Assembly: GCA_023264015.1 (NCBI GenBank)
Contig: JALQTJ010000002.1
Location: 1 to 64,000 of the forward strand
DNA length: 64,000 nt
Source: Flavobacteriaceae bacterium
Lineage (GTDB): Bacteria > Bacteroidota > Bacteroidia > Flavobacteriales > Flavobacteriaceae
Direction of reading: 5' to 3'
A program made the position numbers and the translations under genes. Shown piece by piece: positions 1 to 8,471 of the stretch; the first letter of the stretch is position 1, and each line of letters begins with the position of its first letter. The notes under the pieces are model-generated. The model did not search any database. It was not told the origin of the DNA and saw nothing but the letters and a program-made list of their open reading frames with translations.

Positions 1-206
1 GTACAGTGAAAATCATATTAACAACCCGTGTATAAGGAAATCAAATTTTTGATTTAGAAGCTTTTATAAACTCATACTACTGTGTATTAATTCTAATAAC
101 TGTTGAGTCTAAAGAAAAGGTAAAAAGTTATTCTACTTACGAACAAGCTATAATAATACCCATATCTTCGAATAGAAATAGAAAAAGAATATTCTATTAT
201 TAACAG
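1..206. other. AT-rich region upstream of rnr, no gene seen
   Basis: No convincing reading frame is visible. An 8-bp inverted repeat with a 2-nt spacer lies at 38-55 (AAATCAAA / TTTGATTT), too tight for a good hairpin. A near-consensus -7 element TATCTTCG at 163-170 (one mismatch to TAnnTTTG) would give rnr a leader of about 30 nt. The base composition is more AT-rich than the genes around it, as expected for an intergenic stretch. Confidence 0.5.
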
Positions 207-2396
207 ATGTCGAAAAAGAAAGGAAAGAAGAAAGGGCGAAGAGATCACGGTTTAACGAAAGCCCTCTTTACTTTACTTGAAAAGAACCCCGATAAAAAGT
301 ACAGCTTTAAAGAAATTGCTTCTACGCTCAACTTACGGGAAACTTCAGAACGTAATAAACTCATAGCACTCTTAGGTGAATTTAAAGCAAAAGGGAAGCT
401 CAAAGAACCTATCAGCGGTAGGTTTACGTTAGCGACTTCAAACCAGCCTATTTATACAGGAACGATCGACATGACACAATCTGGTAATGCCTATGTGGTA
501 TCAGATGAACTAGGTGACGATTTATTTGTACATAAGAGTAAGTTAAAAGGAGCGCTTCATAAAGATGAAGTGAGGTTTAGTCTACACACCCGGGGGTCAA
601 AGTCAAAACCTGAAGCAAAAGTAATTAGCGTTGAAAAACGCTTCAAGACACGTTTTGTAGGAGAGGTAGAAGAAAGCGAACGCTTTTATTTTATCAAGGT
701 ATCAGACAATCGTATGACCCAAGATATTTTTATTTCTAAACCTAGTGAGGTACCAATAAAAGAGGGTGATAAAGTAGTAGTAGAGATAATGGTGTGGGGA
801 ACAGAACACCAAGCACCTGAAGGAAAGGTTATTGAAAACCTAGGACAAGGAGGGTTACATCAGACTGAAATTCACGCCATACTTGCGGAATATGACCTGC
901 CTGCTCAATTTTCAAAAGAAGTAGAAGATTATGCGAATAGCATTGATACTTCAATTCAAGCTGATGAAATAAAAAAGAGAAGAGACTTCAGAGAGATGTT
1001 AACCTTCACCATTGACCCAAAGGATGCAAAAGATTTTGACGATGCCCTCTCCTTTAAAGTTTTAGAAAACGATGCTTATGAAATAGGTATTCATATAGCA
1101 GATGTATCTCATTATTTAGAAGAAAACAGTTTATTAGACGAAGAGGCATATGAGCGCGCTACCTCGGTTTATTTAGTAGATAGAGTTGTGCCGATGCTCC
1201 CAGAAATTTTATCAAACCAAGCGTGTTCGTTGCGACCTCATGAAGAGAAATACACCTTCTCAGCGGTTTTTGAAATAAACGGTAAAGGTCAAATTTTAAA
1301 TCAATGGTTTGGTAGAACAGTTATTTGTTCTCAAGAACGCTTCGCTTATGAAGAGGCAGAGCATATTCTGTCTACACACGAAGCCTTCATACCTGAAGAA
1401 GTTTCTATTCGAGGAGAAGCATATACCGTTTCAGAACAGGTAGTAGAAGCATTGTTAGCCATGAATAACCTGGCAAAACAATTCAGAGCTAAAAGAATGG
1501 CTTCAGGGGCTATTTCTTTTGATAAAGAAGAGGTGCGATTTAACCTGAACGCTAACAATGAACCCTTGGGCGTGTATTTTAAGCGTTCAGGGCAGTCGAA
1601 CAAATTGATAGAAGAATTCATGCTCTTAGCTAACCGTAAAGTGGCAGAATTTATAGGTAAACAGAAAAAAACTTTTGTTTATCGTATACACGATGAACCG
1701 GATCTGGAAAAATTAGAAGCATTGAACGGTGTAGTTCAGCGGTTTGGTCATCGTATTGATCTCAGTAGCACTAAAAAAATTGCCGCTTCTATCAATAAAC
1801 TTCTCGCGGATGTTTCAGGTAAAACAGAGCAGCAATTAGTAGATACGCTAACTATACGAAGCATGAGCAAAGCGGTGTACTCAACGGATAACATCGGACA
1901 TTACGGTTTAGCCTTTGATTATTATACGCATTTTACTTCTCCTATTCGCCGTTATCCTGATGTAATGGTTCATCGCTTACTTCAAGCGTATCTCGACCAA
2001 AAGCCTTCAGCAAAGCAAGAGGAGTATGAAGAGCGTTGCTCGCACTGTTCTTCAAGAGAAGTCTTGGCGGCAAACGCCGAAAGGGATTCTATCAAGTACA
2101 TGCAAGTCAAGTTCATGCAGCGCTATGTTGGCCAATCCTTTGCCGGAGTTGTCTCTGGCGTTACCGATTGGGGTGTCTTTGTAGAAATGGATGAAAATAA
2201 ATGTGAGGGAATGGTCCGTATTAGGGACTTTAAAGACGACACCTATTATTTCGATCAGTCAGAATATGCCCTAATAGGACACAGGACGGGCAATCAAATA
2301 CAATTAGGGGAAAAGGTAAAAGTGATGATAAAGTCTGCAGATTTAGAGAAACGACAAATAGATTTAGCTTATATCTCTAAAGTCTCGGAGGAATAA
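207..2396 (+). CDS. rnr: Ribonuclease R
   Basis: A 729-residue exoribonuclease of the RNase II/R family that degrades structured RNA 3' to 5'. The N-terminus is very basic (MSKKKGKKKGRRDHG) and is followed by a winged-helix-like and cold-shock region. The catalytic RNB domain carries the acidic signature IDPKDAKDFDDAL near residue 269, and a C-terminal S1 RNA-binding domain begins near GVVSGVTDWGVFVEM. Length and domain order fit RNase R better than RNase II. The gene seems monocistronic; tRNA-Cys follows on the opposite strand. Identification is firm; the start is the first ATG before the basic tail. Confidence 0.97.
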   Translation: MSKKKGKKKGRRDHGLTKALFTLLEKNPDKKYSFKEIASTLNLRETSERNKLIALLGEFKAKGKLKEPISGRFTLATSNQPIYTGTIDMTQSGNAYVVSDELGDDLFVHKSKLKGALHKDEVRFSLHTRGSKSKPEAKVISVEKRFKTRFVGEVEESERFYFIKVSDNRMTQDIFISKPSEVPIKEGDKVVVEIMVWGTEHQAPEGKVIENLGQGGLHQTEIHAILAEYDLPAQFSKEVEDYANSIDTSIQADEIKKRRDFREMLTFTIDPKDAKDFDDALSFKVLENDAYEIGIHIADVSHYLEENSLLDEEAYERATSVYLVDRVVPMLPEILSNQACSLRPHEEKYTFSAVFEINGKGQILNQWFGRTVICSQERFAYEEAEHILSTHEAFIPEEVSIRGEAYTVSEQVVEALLAMNNLAKQFRAKRMASGAISFDKEEVRFNLNANNEPLGVYFKRSGQSNKLIEEFMLLANRKVAEFIGKQKKTFVYRIHDEPDLEKLEALNGVVQRFGHRIDLSSTKKIAASINKLLADVSGKTEQQLVDTLTIRSMSKAVYSTDNIGHYGLAFDYYTHFTSPIRRYPDVMVHRLLQAYLDQKPSAKQEEYEERCSHCSSREVLAANAERDSIKYMQVKFMQRYVGQSFAGVVSGVTDWGVFVEMDENKCEGMVRIRDFKDDTYYFDQSEYALIGHRTGNQIQLGEKVKVMIKSADLEKRQIDLAYISKVSEE

Positions 2397-2401
2397 AAAA
2401 G

Positions 2402-2472
2402 AGGCATCGAGCGGATTCGAACCGCTGTACAAGCTTTTGCAGAGCTGTGCCTAGCCACTCGGCCACGATGCC
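2402..2472 (-). tRNA. tRNA-Cys (GCA)
   Basis: The complement folds as a cloverleaf: acceptor GGCATCG pairs with CGATGCC, the anticodon loop is CTGCAAA with anticodon GCA, and the T-arm contains GGTTCGAATCC. The discriminator base is U, as usual for tRNA-Cys. CCA is not encoded. A run of six T follows the 3' end on the minus strand and could end transcription. A near-consensus -7 box (TAACTTCG, complement of 2484-2491) lies about 11 nt before the 5' end. Confidence 0.93.
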
Positions 2473-2524
2473 TTTGTAAGCCGCGAAGTTAAGGCAAAAT
2501 TTCGGCTTCCTAAAGTTGCTAAAC

Positions 2525-2875
2525 TTACCTGCTTAAGGTTACAGAAACGCTTTCTACATGCGCTCCAATAGGTGGTGTTATTTTTTCAACGCAGACTTCT
2601 GCTTTTTCTAAACTTTTGAACACCTCATAAAGCCCATCCAAAATGCGTTGTGCTACGTGTTCAAGTAGTTTAGACCGCTGTTTCATCTCTCGGGTGACTA
2701 CCGCAGTTGCAGTGACATAATCAAGCGTATCTTCAAGAGCATCACTGTGACATGATTTGTCGAGAGAAGCCCAGAGACGTAGATTCACGACATAATCGCT
2801 ACCTATTATTGCCTCTTCATCGAGACAGCCATGATAGGCATAAACCTTAATATTATTGACCTTGATTTCTCCCAT
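2525..2875 (-). CDS. folB: Dihydroneopterin aldolase
   Basis: A 116-residue FolB-family protein, normal length for this single-domain enzyme. It cleaves 7,8-dihydroneopterin to 6-hydroxymethyl-dihydropterin and glycolaldehyde in folate synthesis. Family features seen are the N-terminal YAYHGCLDEE motif, the central LDYVTATAVV strand and helix, and the C-terminal VEKITPPIGAHVESVSV segment with the conserved Lys. It is divergent from glnS. A perfect -7 box TACTTTTG ends 4 nt before the ATG, so the mRNA probably starts at or next to the start codon. Confidence 0.93.
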   Translation of the reverse strand: MGEIKVNNIKVYAYHGCLDEEAIIGSDYVVNLRLWASLDKSCHSDALEDTLDYVTATAVVTREMKQRSKLLEHVAQRILDGLYEVFKSLEKAEVCVEKITPPIGAHVESVSVTLSR

Positions 2876-2879
2876 TTCA

Positions 2880-2887
2880 CAAAAGTA
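2880..2887 (-). promoter_or_regulatory. -7 element of folB
   Basis: Complement reads TACTTTTG, a perfect match to the Bacteroidota -7 consensus TAnnTTTG. It is followed by tgaa and then the folB ATG. With the usual start 4-5 nt beyond the box, transcription begins at the initiation codon. Confidence 0.7.
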
Positions 2888-2895
2888 AGAAACGC

Positions 2896-2903
2896 TAACT
2901 TTG
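2896..2903 (+). promoter_or_regulatory. -7 element of glnS
   Basis: TAACTTTG matches TAnnTTTG perfectly and lies 22 nt before the glnS ATG. It is only 8 nt from the back-to-back folB box, so the two promoters must overlap. Confidence 0.7.
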
Positions 2904-2925
2904 CCACCATCAGTAATCTAATTTC

Positions 2926-4611
2926 ATGGAGTCACAGAAGCGCTCGCTAAATTTTATTGAGCTAATCATAGAAGAGGACCTTAAAGCCAAAACCCACTCT
3001 ATAGAGGGGCTCCGCTTTCGCTTTCCTCCAGAACCTAACGGATATCTTCATATCGGTCACGCGAGCTCTATTTGCCTGAACTTTGGGCTGGGTCTGAAAT
3101 ATAAAGCCCCTGTGAATTTAAGATTTGATGATACTAACCCGAGCAAAGAGGAGCAAGAATACGTAGATGCTATTAAACGTGACGTAGAATGGCTAGGATT
3201 TAAATGGGATCGCGAATGTTATGCTTCGGATTATTTTGACCAACTGTACGATTGGGCGGTACTTCTGATTGATAAAGGATTGGCATACGTCGATTCACAG
3301 GGTCCTGAAGAAATTGCCGCTCAGAAAGGAACCCCTACAGAGCCGGGTAAACCGAGCCCCTTTCGCAACCGAAGCGTTGAAGTAAACAAGAAATTGTTTG
3401 CTGAGATGAAAAACGGCGATCACCCTGATGGAAGCCATGTCTTGAGAGCAAAAATAGACATGAGTTCATCAAATATGTTGATGCGTGATCCTATACTTTA
3501 TCGTATTATGCACCGCGCGCATCACCGCACTGGAGATAAGTGGTGTTTATACCCCATGTACGATTGGGCCCATGGTCAGAGTGATTTCATAGAAGGGATT
3601 TCTCATTCCCTGTGTACCCTTGAATTCGTCATGCACCGAGAGCTCTACGATTGGTGCCTAGATCATATTGTTACAGAAAATCAACAGCGACCAAAACAAC
3701 GCGAGTTTGCTCGTCGTAATTTCTCTCATACTGTTGTGAGCAAGAGAAAACTACTTCAACTTGTCGAAAACAAAGTGGTAGACGGATGGGACGACCCCCG
3801 GATGCCCACTATTTCTGGCATGAGAAGAAGGGGATATCCACCAAAAGCCATACAGAATTTCGCTGAGACTATCGGAATCGCGAAGAGAGAGAATCTCGTA
3901 GATCTTTCTTTACTTGAATTTCACGTGCGAGAAGAGCTGAACAAGACTGCAGACCGCGTAATGGCGGTTCTCGATCCGGTCAAACTCATCATCACTAATT
4001 ACCCAGAAGGCCAAGAGGAGTGGCTGGAGGCTGAAAACAACCCTGAAGATGACAGCAGAGGTTATAGAAAAGTTCCTTTTTCAAGGGAGCTCTATATTGA
4101 AAGAGAAGACTTCAGAGAAGAAGCGTCGCGTAAGTTTTTCAGACTTAAGTTAGGTGGTGAGGTGCGGCTTAAAAACGGATACATCATTCAGGCAACCGAC
4201 TGTGTTAAGGATGAAGAAGGAAATATTCTTGAAATACACGCCACCTATGACCCTAAAAGCAAAAGCGGCAGTGGCACCGAAGAAAGTCTCAGAAAAGTTA
4301 AAGGCACCTTACACTGGGTGTCAATATCGCACGCAGTAGAAGCGAAAGCAAGGTTATATGACCGTCTTTTTTCTCACGAATCTCCTGATACACAGAAAGA
4401 TAGAGATTTTTTAGAATTCCTTAACCCCAGCTCACTAACCGCGGTTACAGCTTATTGTGAGCCGGCATTGGCACAAGTAAAGCCAGGAGAAGTGTATCAG
4501 TTTCAGCGCCTAGGTTATTTTGCGGTAGACGAAAGTTCAAACCCTAACAGCCTGGTGTTTAACCGCACTACTCAACTTAGAGATACTTGGGCAAAACTAT
4601 CGGAAGCTTAA
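2926..4611 (+). CDS. glnS: Glutaminyl-tRNA synthetase
   Basis: A 561-residue class I synthetase that charges tRNA-Gln directly. The HIGH motif is intact (PEPNGYLHIGHASS, residues 42-45), the GlnRS-type KMSKS counterpart is VVSKRKL near residue 270, and the C-terminal anticodon-binding beta-barrels end with FQRLGYFAVDESS. PEPNGYLHIGHA is diagnostic for GlnRS against GluRS. The neighbour gltX, on the opposite strand, charges tRNA-Glu. The two genes are convergent with a 4-nt overlap of their stop codons. Presence of GlnRS suggests tRNA-Gln need not be made through the amidotransferase route. Confidence 0.97.
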   Translation: MESQKRSLNFIELIIEEDLKAKTHSIEGLRFRFPPEPNGYLHIGHASSICLNFGLGLKYKAPVNLRFDDTNPSKEEQEYVDAIKRDVEWLGFKWDRECYASDYFDQLYDWAVLLIDKGLAYVDSQGPEEIAAQKGTPTEPGKPSPFRNRSVEVNKKLFAEMKNGDHPDGSHVLRAKIDMSSSNMLMRDPILYRIMHRAHHRTGDKWCLYPMYDWAHGQSDFIEGISHSLCTLEFVMHRELYDWCLDHIVTENQQRPKQREFARRNFSHTVVSKRKLLQLVENKVVDGWDDPRMPTISGMRRRGYPPKAIQNFAETIGIAKRENLVDLSLLEFHVREELNKTADRVMAVLDPVKLIITNYPEGQEEWLEAENNPEDDSRGYRKVPFSRELYIEREDFREEASRKFFRLKLGGEVRLKNGYIIQATDCVKDEEGNILEIHATYDPKSKSGSGTEESLRKVKGTLHWVSISHAVEAKARLYDRLFSHESPDTQKDRDFLEFLNPSSLTAVTAYCEPALAQVKPGEVYQFQRLGYFAVDESSNPNSLVFNRTTQLRDTWAKLSEA

Positions 4612-4621
4612 GGCTTAAGCT
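4605..4621. repeat. Perfect inverted repeat over overlapping stop codons
   Basis: AGCTTAAG-G-CTTAAGCT spans the overlapping antiparallel TAA stops of glnS and gltX. In RNA of either strand it can form a six-pair stem with a 5-nt loop. No U-tract follows on either side, so it is not a canonical terminator. Confidence 0.5.
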
Positions 4622-6098
4622 GGGTTATTGCGCGCTTAATGCGCTTTGCGACTTCTTCCTTACCGAGAAACGTCATTAAACTATAAACAGAAGGTCCTTT
4701 TAACGACCCCACAAGGGCGATGCGAAGTGGCGCCATTACTTTACCTATACCGATCTCCTTTGCACTCACATATTCTTTAAGACAGTCCTCAAGTGCAGAC
4801 GCTTCAAAAGAGCTTGATTGTGCTAGCGCCATGAAATCTTCTAAAAGTTCAGCGGTCTCTTCTTTCCACTGTTTCGCAACGGCTTTTTCGTCATAGATCT
4901 CAGGAGCGCTGAAGAAGTATCCATGTTCTCTTTCAAGGTCTGCTGGAAAAACCAGGCGCTCTTTGACAAGCAAAAGAGCCTTCTTAAGCCGGTCATGCAG
5001 AACGTCTTTTAGTTGAGGCGATCTTACTAGACACTGCTCTAAAAGGGCATCGTCATCCATTTTTTGCAAGTGTTGTTGATTAAACCACCGCAACTTTTCT
5101 ACATCAAATCGGGCCCCTGCCTTTTGAATACCATCCATTGAAAAGGCGTCGATCATTTCTTGAAGGTCTAATACCTCTTCGTCGGTTTTGTTACTCCACC
5201 CTAGAAGCGCCAAGAAATTCAATAAGGGGGTAGGAAGGTATCCGTCTTCTTTAAACCCGCTAATGCCGTTCCATGCCAATGGATATACCGGAAACCCTCC
5301 GGCTTCTCCATCGCGCTTGCTCAACTTTCCTTTTCCGTTTGGCTTAAGAATCAGGGGTAAATGCGCGAACCTCGGTGGCTCCCACCCTAGGGCTTCATAG
5401 AGCAGAAAGTGAAGAGGCAAAGAAGGTAGCCATTCTTCTCCTCGTATGACATCGGTGATCTCCATAAGGTGATCGTCTACGACGTTTGCGAGATGATAAG
5501 TGGGCATCCCGTCGCTTTTGAATAGCACTTTGTCGTCAAGTGTATTGGTGTTTACGGTAATGCTTTGACGGACTTCATCGTTAATGGTGATGATGCGATC
5601 GGCATCCATTTTAAACCGGACCACGTAAGGCACCCCTTCTGCGATTAACTTTGCGACAGTTTCTTTATCGAGGGTTAGGCTATTACGCATGCTCATACGC
5701 GTGTGACAATCGTAACTAAAGTGTCCTTTGTGTTCGGATGCTTTTTGGCGTTCCTTTTCAAGATCTTCGGCACTGTCAAATGCATAATAGGCCTTTTCCT
5801 CTTTTAAGAGCTGACCAACATATTCGCTATAGATAGAAAGTCTTTCGCTTTGACGGTAAGGTCCAAAACTTCCAGGGTTTATGGGGCTTTCGTCTGGGGG
5901 AATCCCAGCCCAAGCTAACGCATTCTGTATATACTCTTCTGCACCTTCTACGTAGCGATTTTGATCGGTGTCTTCTATGCGTAGAATAAAGGCGCCGCCC
6001 TTTTGTTTGGCCAGAAGGTAATTGTATAAAGCAGTTCTTAACCCTCCTATATGTAAGGGTCCAGTTGGGCTAGGGGCAAATCGTACGCGTACCGACAT
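4608..6098 (-). CDS. gltX: Glutamyl-tRNA synthetase
   Basis: A 496-residue class I synthetase of the discriminating GluRS type. The N-terminus VRVRFAPSPTGPLHIGGLRTAL contains the HIGH-like HIGG motif (about residues 16-19) and KLSKRDG is the KMSKS counterpart near residue 260. The C-terminal half is the helical anticodon-binding domain. I chose the ATG giving MSVRVRF; a TTG two codons upstream is possible but less likely. A perfect -7 box TACCTTTG lies 14 nt upstream. The gene is divergent from ybeY and convergent with glnS. Confidence 0.97.
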   Translation of the reverse strand: MSVRVRFAPSPTGPLHIGGLRTALYNYLLAKQKGGAFILRIEDTDQNRYVEGAEEYIQNALAWAGIPPDESPINPGSFGPYRQSERLSIYSEYVGQLLKEEKAYYAFDSAEDLEKERQKASEHKGHFSYDCHTRMSMRNSLTLDKETVAKLIAEGVPYVVRFKMDADRIITINDEVRQSITVNTNTLDDKVLFKSDGMPTYHLANVVDDHLMEITDVIRGEEWLPSLPLHFLLYEALGWEPPRFAHLPLILKPNGKGKLSKRDGEAGGFPVYPLAWNGISGFKEDGYLPTPLLNFLALLGWSNKTDEEVLDLQEMIDAFSMDGIQKAGARFDVEKLRWFNQQHLQKMDDDALLEQCLVRSPQLKDVLHDRLKKALLLVKERLVFPADLEREHGYFFSAPEIYDEKAVAKQWKEETAELLEDFMALAQSSSFEASALEDCLKEYVSAKEIGIGKVMAPLRIALVGSLKGPSVYSLMTFLGKEEVAKRIKRAITQLKP

Positions 6099-6112
6099 AG
6101 GCAATCTTTTTT

Positions 6113-6120
6113 CAAAGGTA
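6113..6120 (-). promoter_or_regulatory. -7 element of gltX
   Basis: Complement reads TACCTTTG (perfect TAnnTTTG), 14 nt before the chosen ATG. Its place upstream of that ATG supports the start, since a start further out would leave little room for a leader. Confidence 0.65.
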
Positions 6121-6131
6121 ATACTATCGAC

Positions 6132-6578
6132 ATGATCAATTGGTATCTTTGTGCCGTGGAAAGCCCAGTGTTTTTTGAAGGTCTGCCCCCTACCTCTGTC
6201 TCTACAACTAATTGGAAAGAACGGATTGGACGGGTTTTGCTTTTTCTTGGGCTTGAGCTAGAGGTTTTCTACAAGTTCATAACAGACGAAGAAATGCTTG
6301 TCGAAAACAACCGCTTTCTAAATCACGACACCTATACCGACATCATTACGTTTGATTTGCGCAATGACGGACTCAATGAGGCAAATATCCTTATCAGCTA
6401 TGAGCGGGTTAAAGAGAACGCCGAAGCGTTCAAGAGCTCCTTTGAGACAGAGCTTTTTAGAACGATGGTACACGGCCTCCTTCACCTTACAGGGCAAGGA
6501 GACAAGACCGCAGAAGACGAGGCTTTGATGCGGACCAAAGAAGACGAATTAATCCAAATGTTTCACGTGGAACATTGA
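6132..6578 (+). CDS. ybeY: YbeY endoribonuclease / rRNA maturation factor
   Basis: A 148-residue member of the YbeY (UPF0054) metalloprotein family, needed for 16S rRNA 3' processing and ribosome quality control. The metal motif is HGLLHLTGQGD at about residues 114-124. The first two His are kept, but the third ligand position, His in E. coli YbeY, is Asp here; I recall the same change in other Bacteroidota. It precedes mnmG by 4 nt. Its last five sense codons (FHVEH) lie inside a perfect parS-type palindrome, so the C-terminus is constrained by a DNA signal. Confidence 0.93.
   Translation: MINWYLCAVESPVFFEGLPPTSVSTTNWKERIGRVLLFLGLELEVFYKFITDEEMLVENNRFLNHDTYTDIITFDLRNDGLNEANILISYERVKENAEAFKSSFETELFRTMVHGLLHLTGQGDKTAEDEALMRTKEDELIQMFHVEH
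6559..6574. promoter_or_regulatory. parS: parS-type centromere site 1 (perfect)
   Basis: TGTTTCACGTGGAACA matches the ParB/Spo0J parS consensus TGTTNCACGTGNAACA at every fixed position. It lies inside the 3' end of ybeY, directly before mnmG. A second, near-perfect site lies at the other end of mnmG. parS sites are normally bound by ParB near the replication origin for chromosome segregation. parA and parB are not in this window. Confidence 0.85.
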
Positions 6579-6582
6579 CACT

Positions 6583-8451
6583 ATGTTTGAAAATCTTTAT
6601 GACGTTATAGTAGTTGGCGCAGGCCATGCGGGCGCAGAGGCAGCCGCTGCCTCTGCGAACATGGGTATGAAGACGCTTTTGATCACTATGAATTTGCAGA
6701 CCATAGGCCAGATGTCTTGTAATCCTGCCATGGGAGGAATAGCCAAAGGACAAATCGTTCGAGAAATTGATGCCCTTGGCGGGTATAGTGGCCTGGTTAG
6801 CGACGAAAGTGCCATACAGTTTAAAATGCTGAATCGTTCTAAAGGCCCTGCAATGTGGAGTCCTAGAACACAAAACGACCGCATGCTTTTTGCGGAGTCT
6901 TGGCGTCTTCGACTAGAGCGTACCCCTAATTTGGACTTCTATCAAGAAATGGTCACCAGTCTTTTGGTTGAAGGAGAAGCCGTTGTAGGGGTTGCAACGA
7001 CGCTCGGCATTCATATTCGGTCGAAAAAGGTAGTGCTCACGAACGGCACCTTTCTCAACGGGCTAATTCATATTGGAGAGAAGAACTTTGGCGGCGGACG
7101 AGCTGGCGAAAAGGCCTCCTTCGGAATTACAGAACAGCTTGTGGACCTCGGTTTCGACGCTGGCCGGATGAAGACAGGAACTCCCCCTCGCGTTGACAGT
7201 CGATCTTTGGATTATTCGTTGATGATTCCTCAACCCGGAGACGAGCGCCCAGGCCACTTTAGTTATTTGAAGGAATTTACGTTGGACCGTCAAATCGACT
7301 GTCATTTAACGCACACCTCAGAAGAGGTTCATGATCTTTTGCGATCGGGTTTTGATCGCTCTCCGATGTTTAATGGGAGCATACAGTCGATAGGACCGCG
7401 CTATTGCCCCTCAATCGAAGATAAGATTAACCGCTTTGCGGAAAAAGATAGCCACCAAATCTTTGTCGAACCTGAGGGATGGAAGACGGTAGAGGTTTAT
7501 GTGAACGGATTTAGCACATCCCTCCCTGAAGACGTGCAATACACCGCCCTAAGAAAGGTTAAGGGCTTTGAAAACGTTAAATTCTTCAGACCTGGATACG
7601 CTATTGAGTACGACTACTTCCCCCCTACCCAACTAAAGAACACTCTTGAAACTAAATTAATTAAAGGACTTTATTTTGCGGGTCAAATCAATGGCACAAC
7701 GGGCTATGAAGAGGCCGCTAGCCAGGGTATTATGGCAGGCATAAATGCCGCCCTTAGCATTCAAGAAAATGAACCCTTTGTATTAAGGCGAGACGAGGCA
7801 TACATAGGAGTGCTCATAGACGACCTTATCACTAAGGGAACAGAAGAGCCTTACCGCATGTTTACCTCAAGGGCAGAATATAGAACGCTGCTACGTCAAG
7901 ACAATGCTGACTTAAGGCTTACCGAGCGTTCTTATGAAATGGGGCTTGCCAAATCAGACCGAATGAAGGCGATGGAAGCTAAGCTTCAAGAGACTGAAGC
8001 ACTCATGAAATTTTTTACAAACACCTCGTATCCGCACCAAGAAGCCAACGCGCTTTTAGCTTCAGTTGATTCGGCCTTAGTGAAGCAAGACGACAAGCTG
8101 TACAAGCTTTTGTCAAGGCCAAATTTGACGCTTGAACACATGAAAGCTCTTAGCCCGGTGGCCGACTATTTTGCAGCACACAACCCTAGTGCGGACGCGG
8201 TGGAACAGGTAGAAGTCGGCATTAAGTATGCCGGCTACATTGACAAAGAAAAGGCGAATGCCGACAAACTTACACGACTAGAACACGTTAAAATTCCCGA
8301 AGGATTTGACTACGCCCAACTTAAGTCGTTGTCGTTTGAGGCGCGAGAAAAACTGGGAGCAGTGAAGCCTTCAACGGTCTCTCAAGCCTCTAGAATTAGT
8401 GGCGTTTCGCCATCGGATATAAGTATATTGTTGGTTCACTTAGGGCGATAG
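6583..8451 (+). CDS. mnmG: tRNA uridine-5-carboxymethylaminomethyl modification enzyme MnmG (GidA)
   Basis: A 622-residue FAD protein which, together with MnmE, installs the cmnm group at U34 of several tRNAs. The N-terminal dinucleotide fold shows VVGAGHAGAEAA (about residues 10-21). The GidA signatures CNPAMGGIAKGQ and GLYFAGQINGTTGYEEAASQG are present, and the C-terminal helical domain closes with the SRISGVSPSDISILLVHL region. Length is normal. It follows ybeY by 4 nt and is probably co-transcribed. Its stop codon overlaps the second parS-type site. mnmE is not in the window. Confidence 0.97.
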   Translation: MFENLYDVIVVGAGHAGAEAAAASANMGMKTLLITMNLQTIGQMSCNPAMGGIAKGQIVREIDALGGYSGLVSDESAIQFKMLNRSKGPAMWSPRTQNDRMLFAESWRLRLERTPNLDFYQEMVTSLLVEGEAVVGVATTLGIHIRSKKVVLTNGTFLNGLIHIGEKNFGGGRAGEKASFGITEQLVDLGFDAGRMKTGTPPRVDSRSLDYSLMIPQPGDERPGHFSYLKEFTLDRQIDCHLTHTSEEVHDLLRSGFDRSPMFNGSIQSIGPRYCPSIEDKINRFAEKDSHQIFVEPEGWKTVEVYVNGFSTSLPEDVQYTALRKVKGFENVKFFRPGYAIEYDYFPPTQLKNTLETKLIKGLYFAGQINGTTGYEEAASQGIMAGINAALSIQENEPFVLRRDEAYIGVLIDDLITKGTEEPYRMFTSRAEYRTLLRQDNADLRLTERSYEMGLAKSDRMKAMEAKLQETEALMKFFTNTSYPHQEANALLASVDSALVKQDDKLYKLLSRPNLTLEHMKALSPVADYFAAHNPSADAVEQVEVGIKYAGYIDKEKANADKLTRLEHVKIPEGFDYAQLKSLSFEAREKLGAVKPSTVSQASRISGVSPSDISILLVHLGR

Positions 8452-8466
8452 GTTCCACGTGAAACA
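8451..8466. promoter_or_regulatory. parS: parS-type centromere site 2 (15/16)
   Basis: GGTTCCACGTGAAACA differs from TGTTNCACGTGNAACA only at the first base. Its first base is the last base of the mnmG stop codon, and the methyltransferase ATG starts 5 nt after the site. Two such sites 1.9 kb apart are most unlikely by chance. Confidence 0.8.
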
Positions 8467-8471
8467 TTTCT

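Noticed and set aside
38-55. AAATCAAA/TTTGATTT as a terminator for a gene left of the window
   Set aside because: The 2-nt spacer is too tight for a hairpin and no T-tract follows.
3922-3927. CACGTG core inside glnS as a third parS
   Set aside because: Flanking bases (AATTT before, CGAGA after) miss four fixed consensus positions.
6099-6104. TTG start of gltX two codons upstream
   Set aside because: The ATG at 6098 gives the family-typical N-terminus and needs no rare start.
6487-6873. 128-codon frame on the minus strand over ybeY and mnmG
   Set aside because: It is an antisense shadow of strongly conserved mnmG codons with no protein family features.
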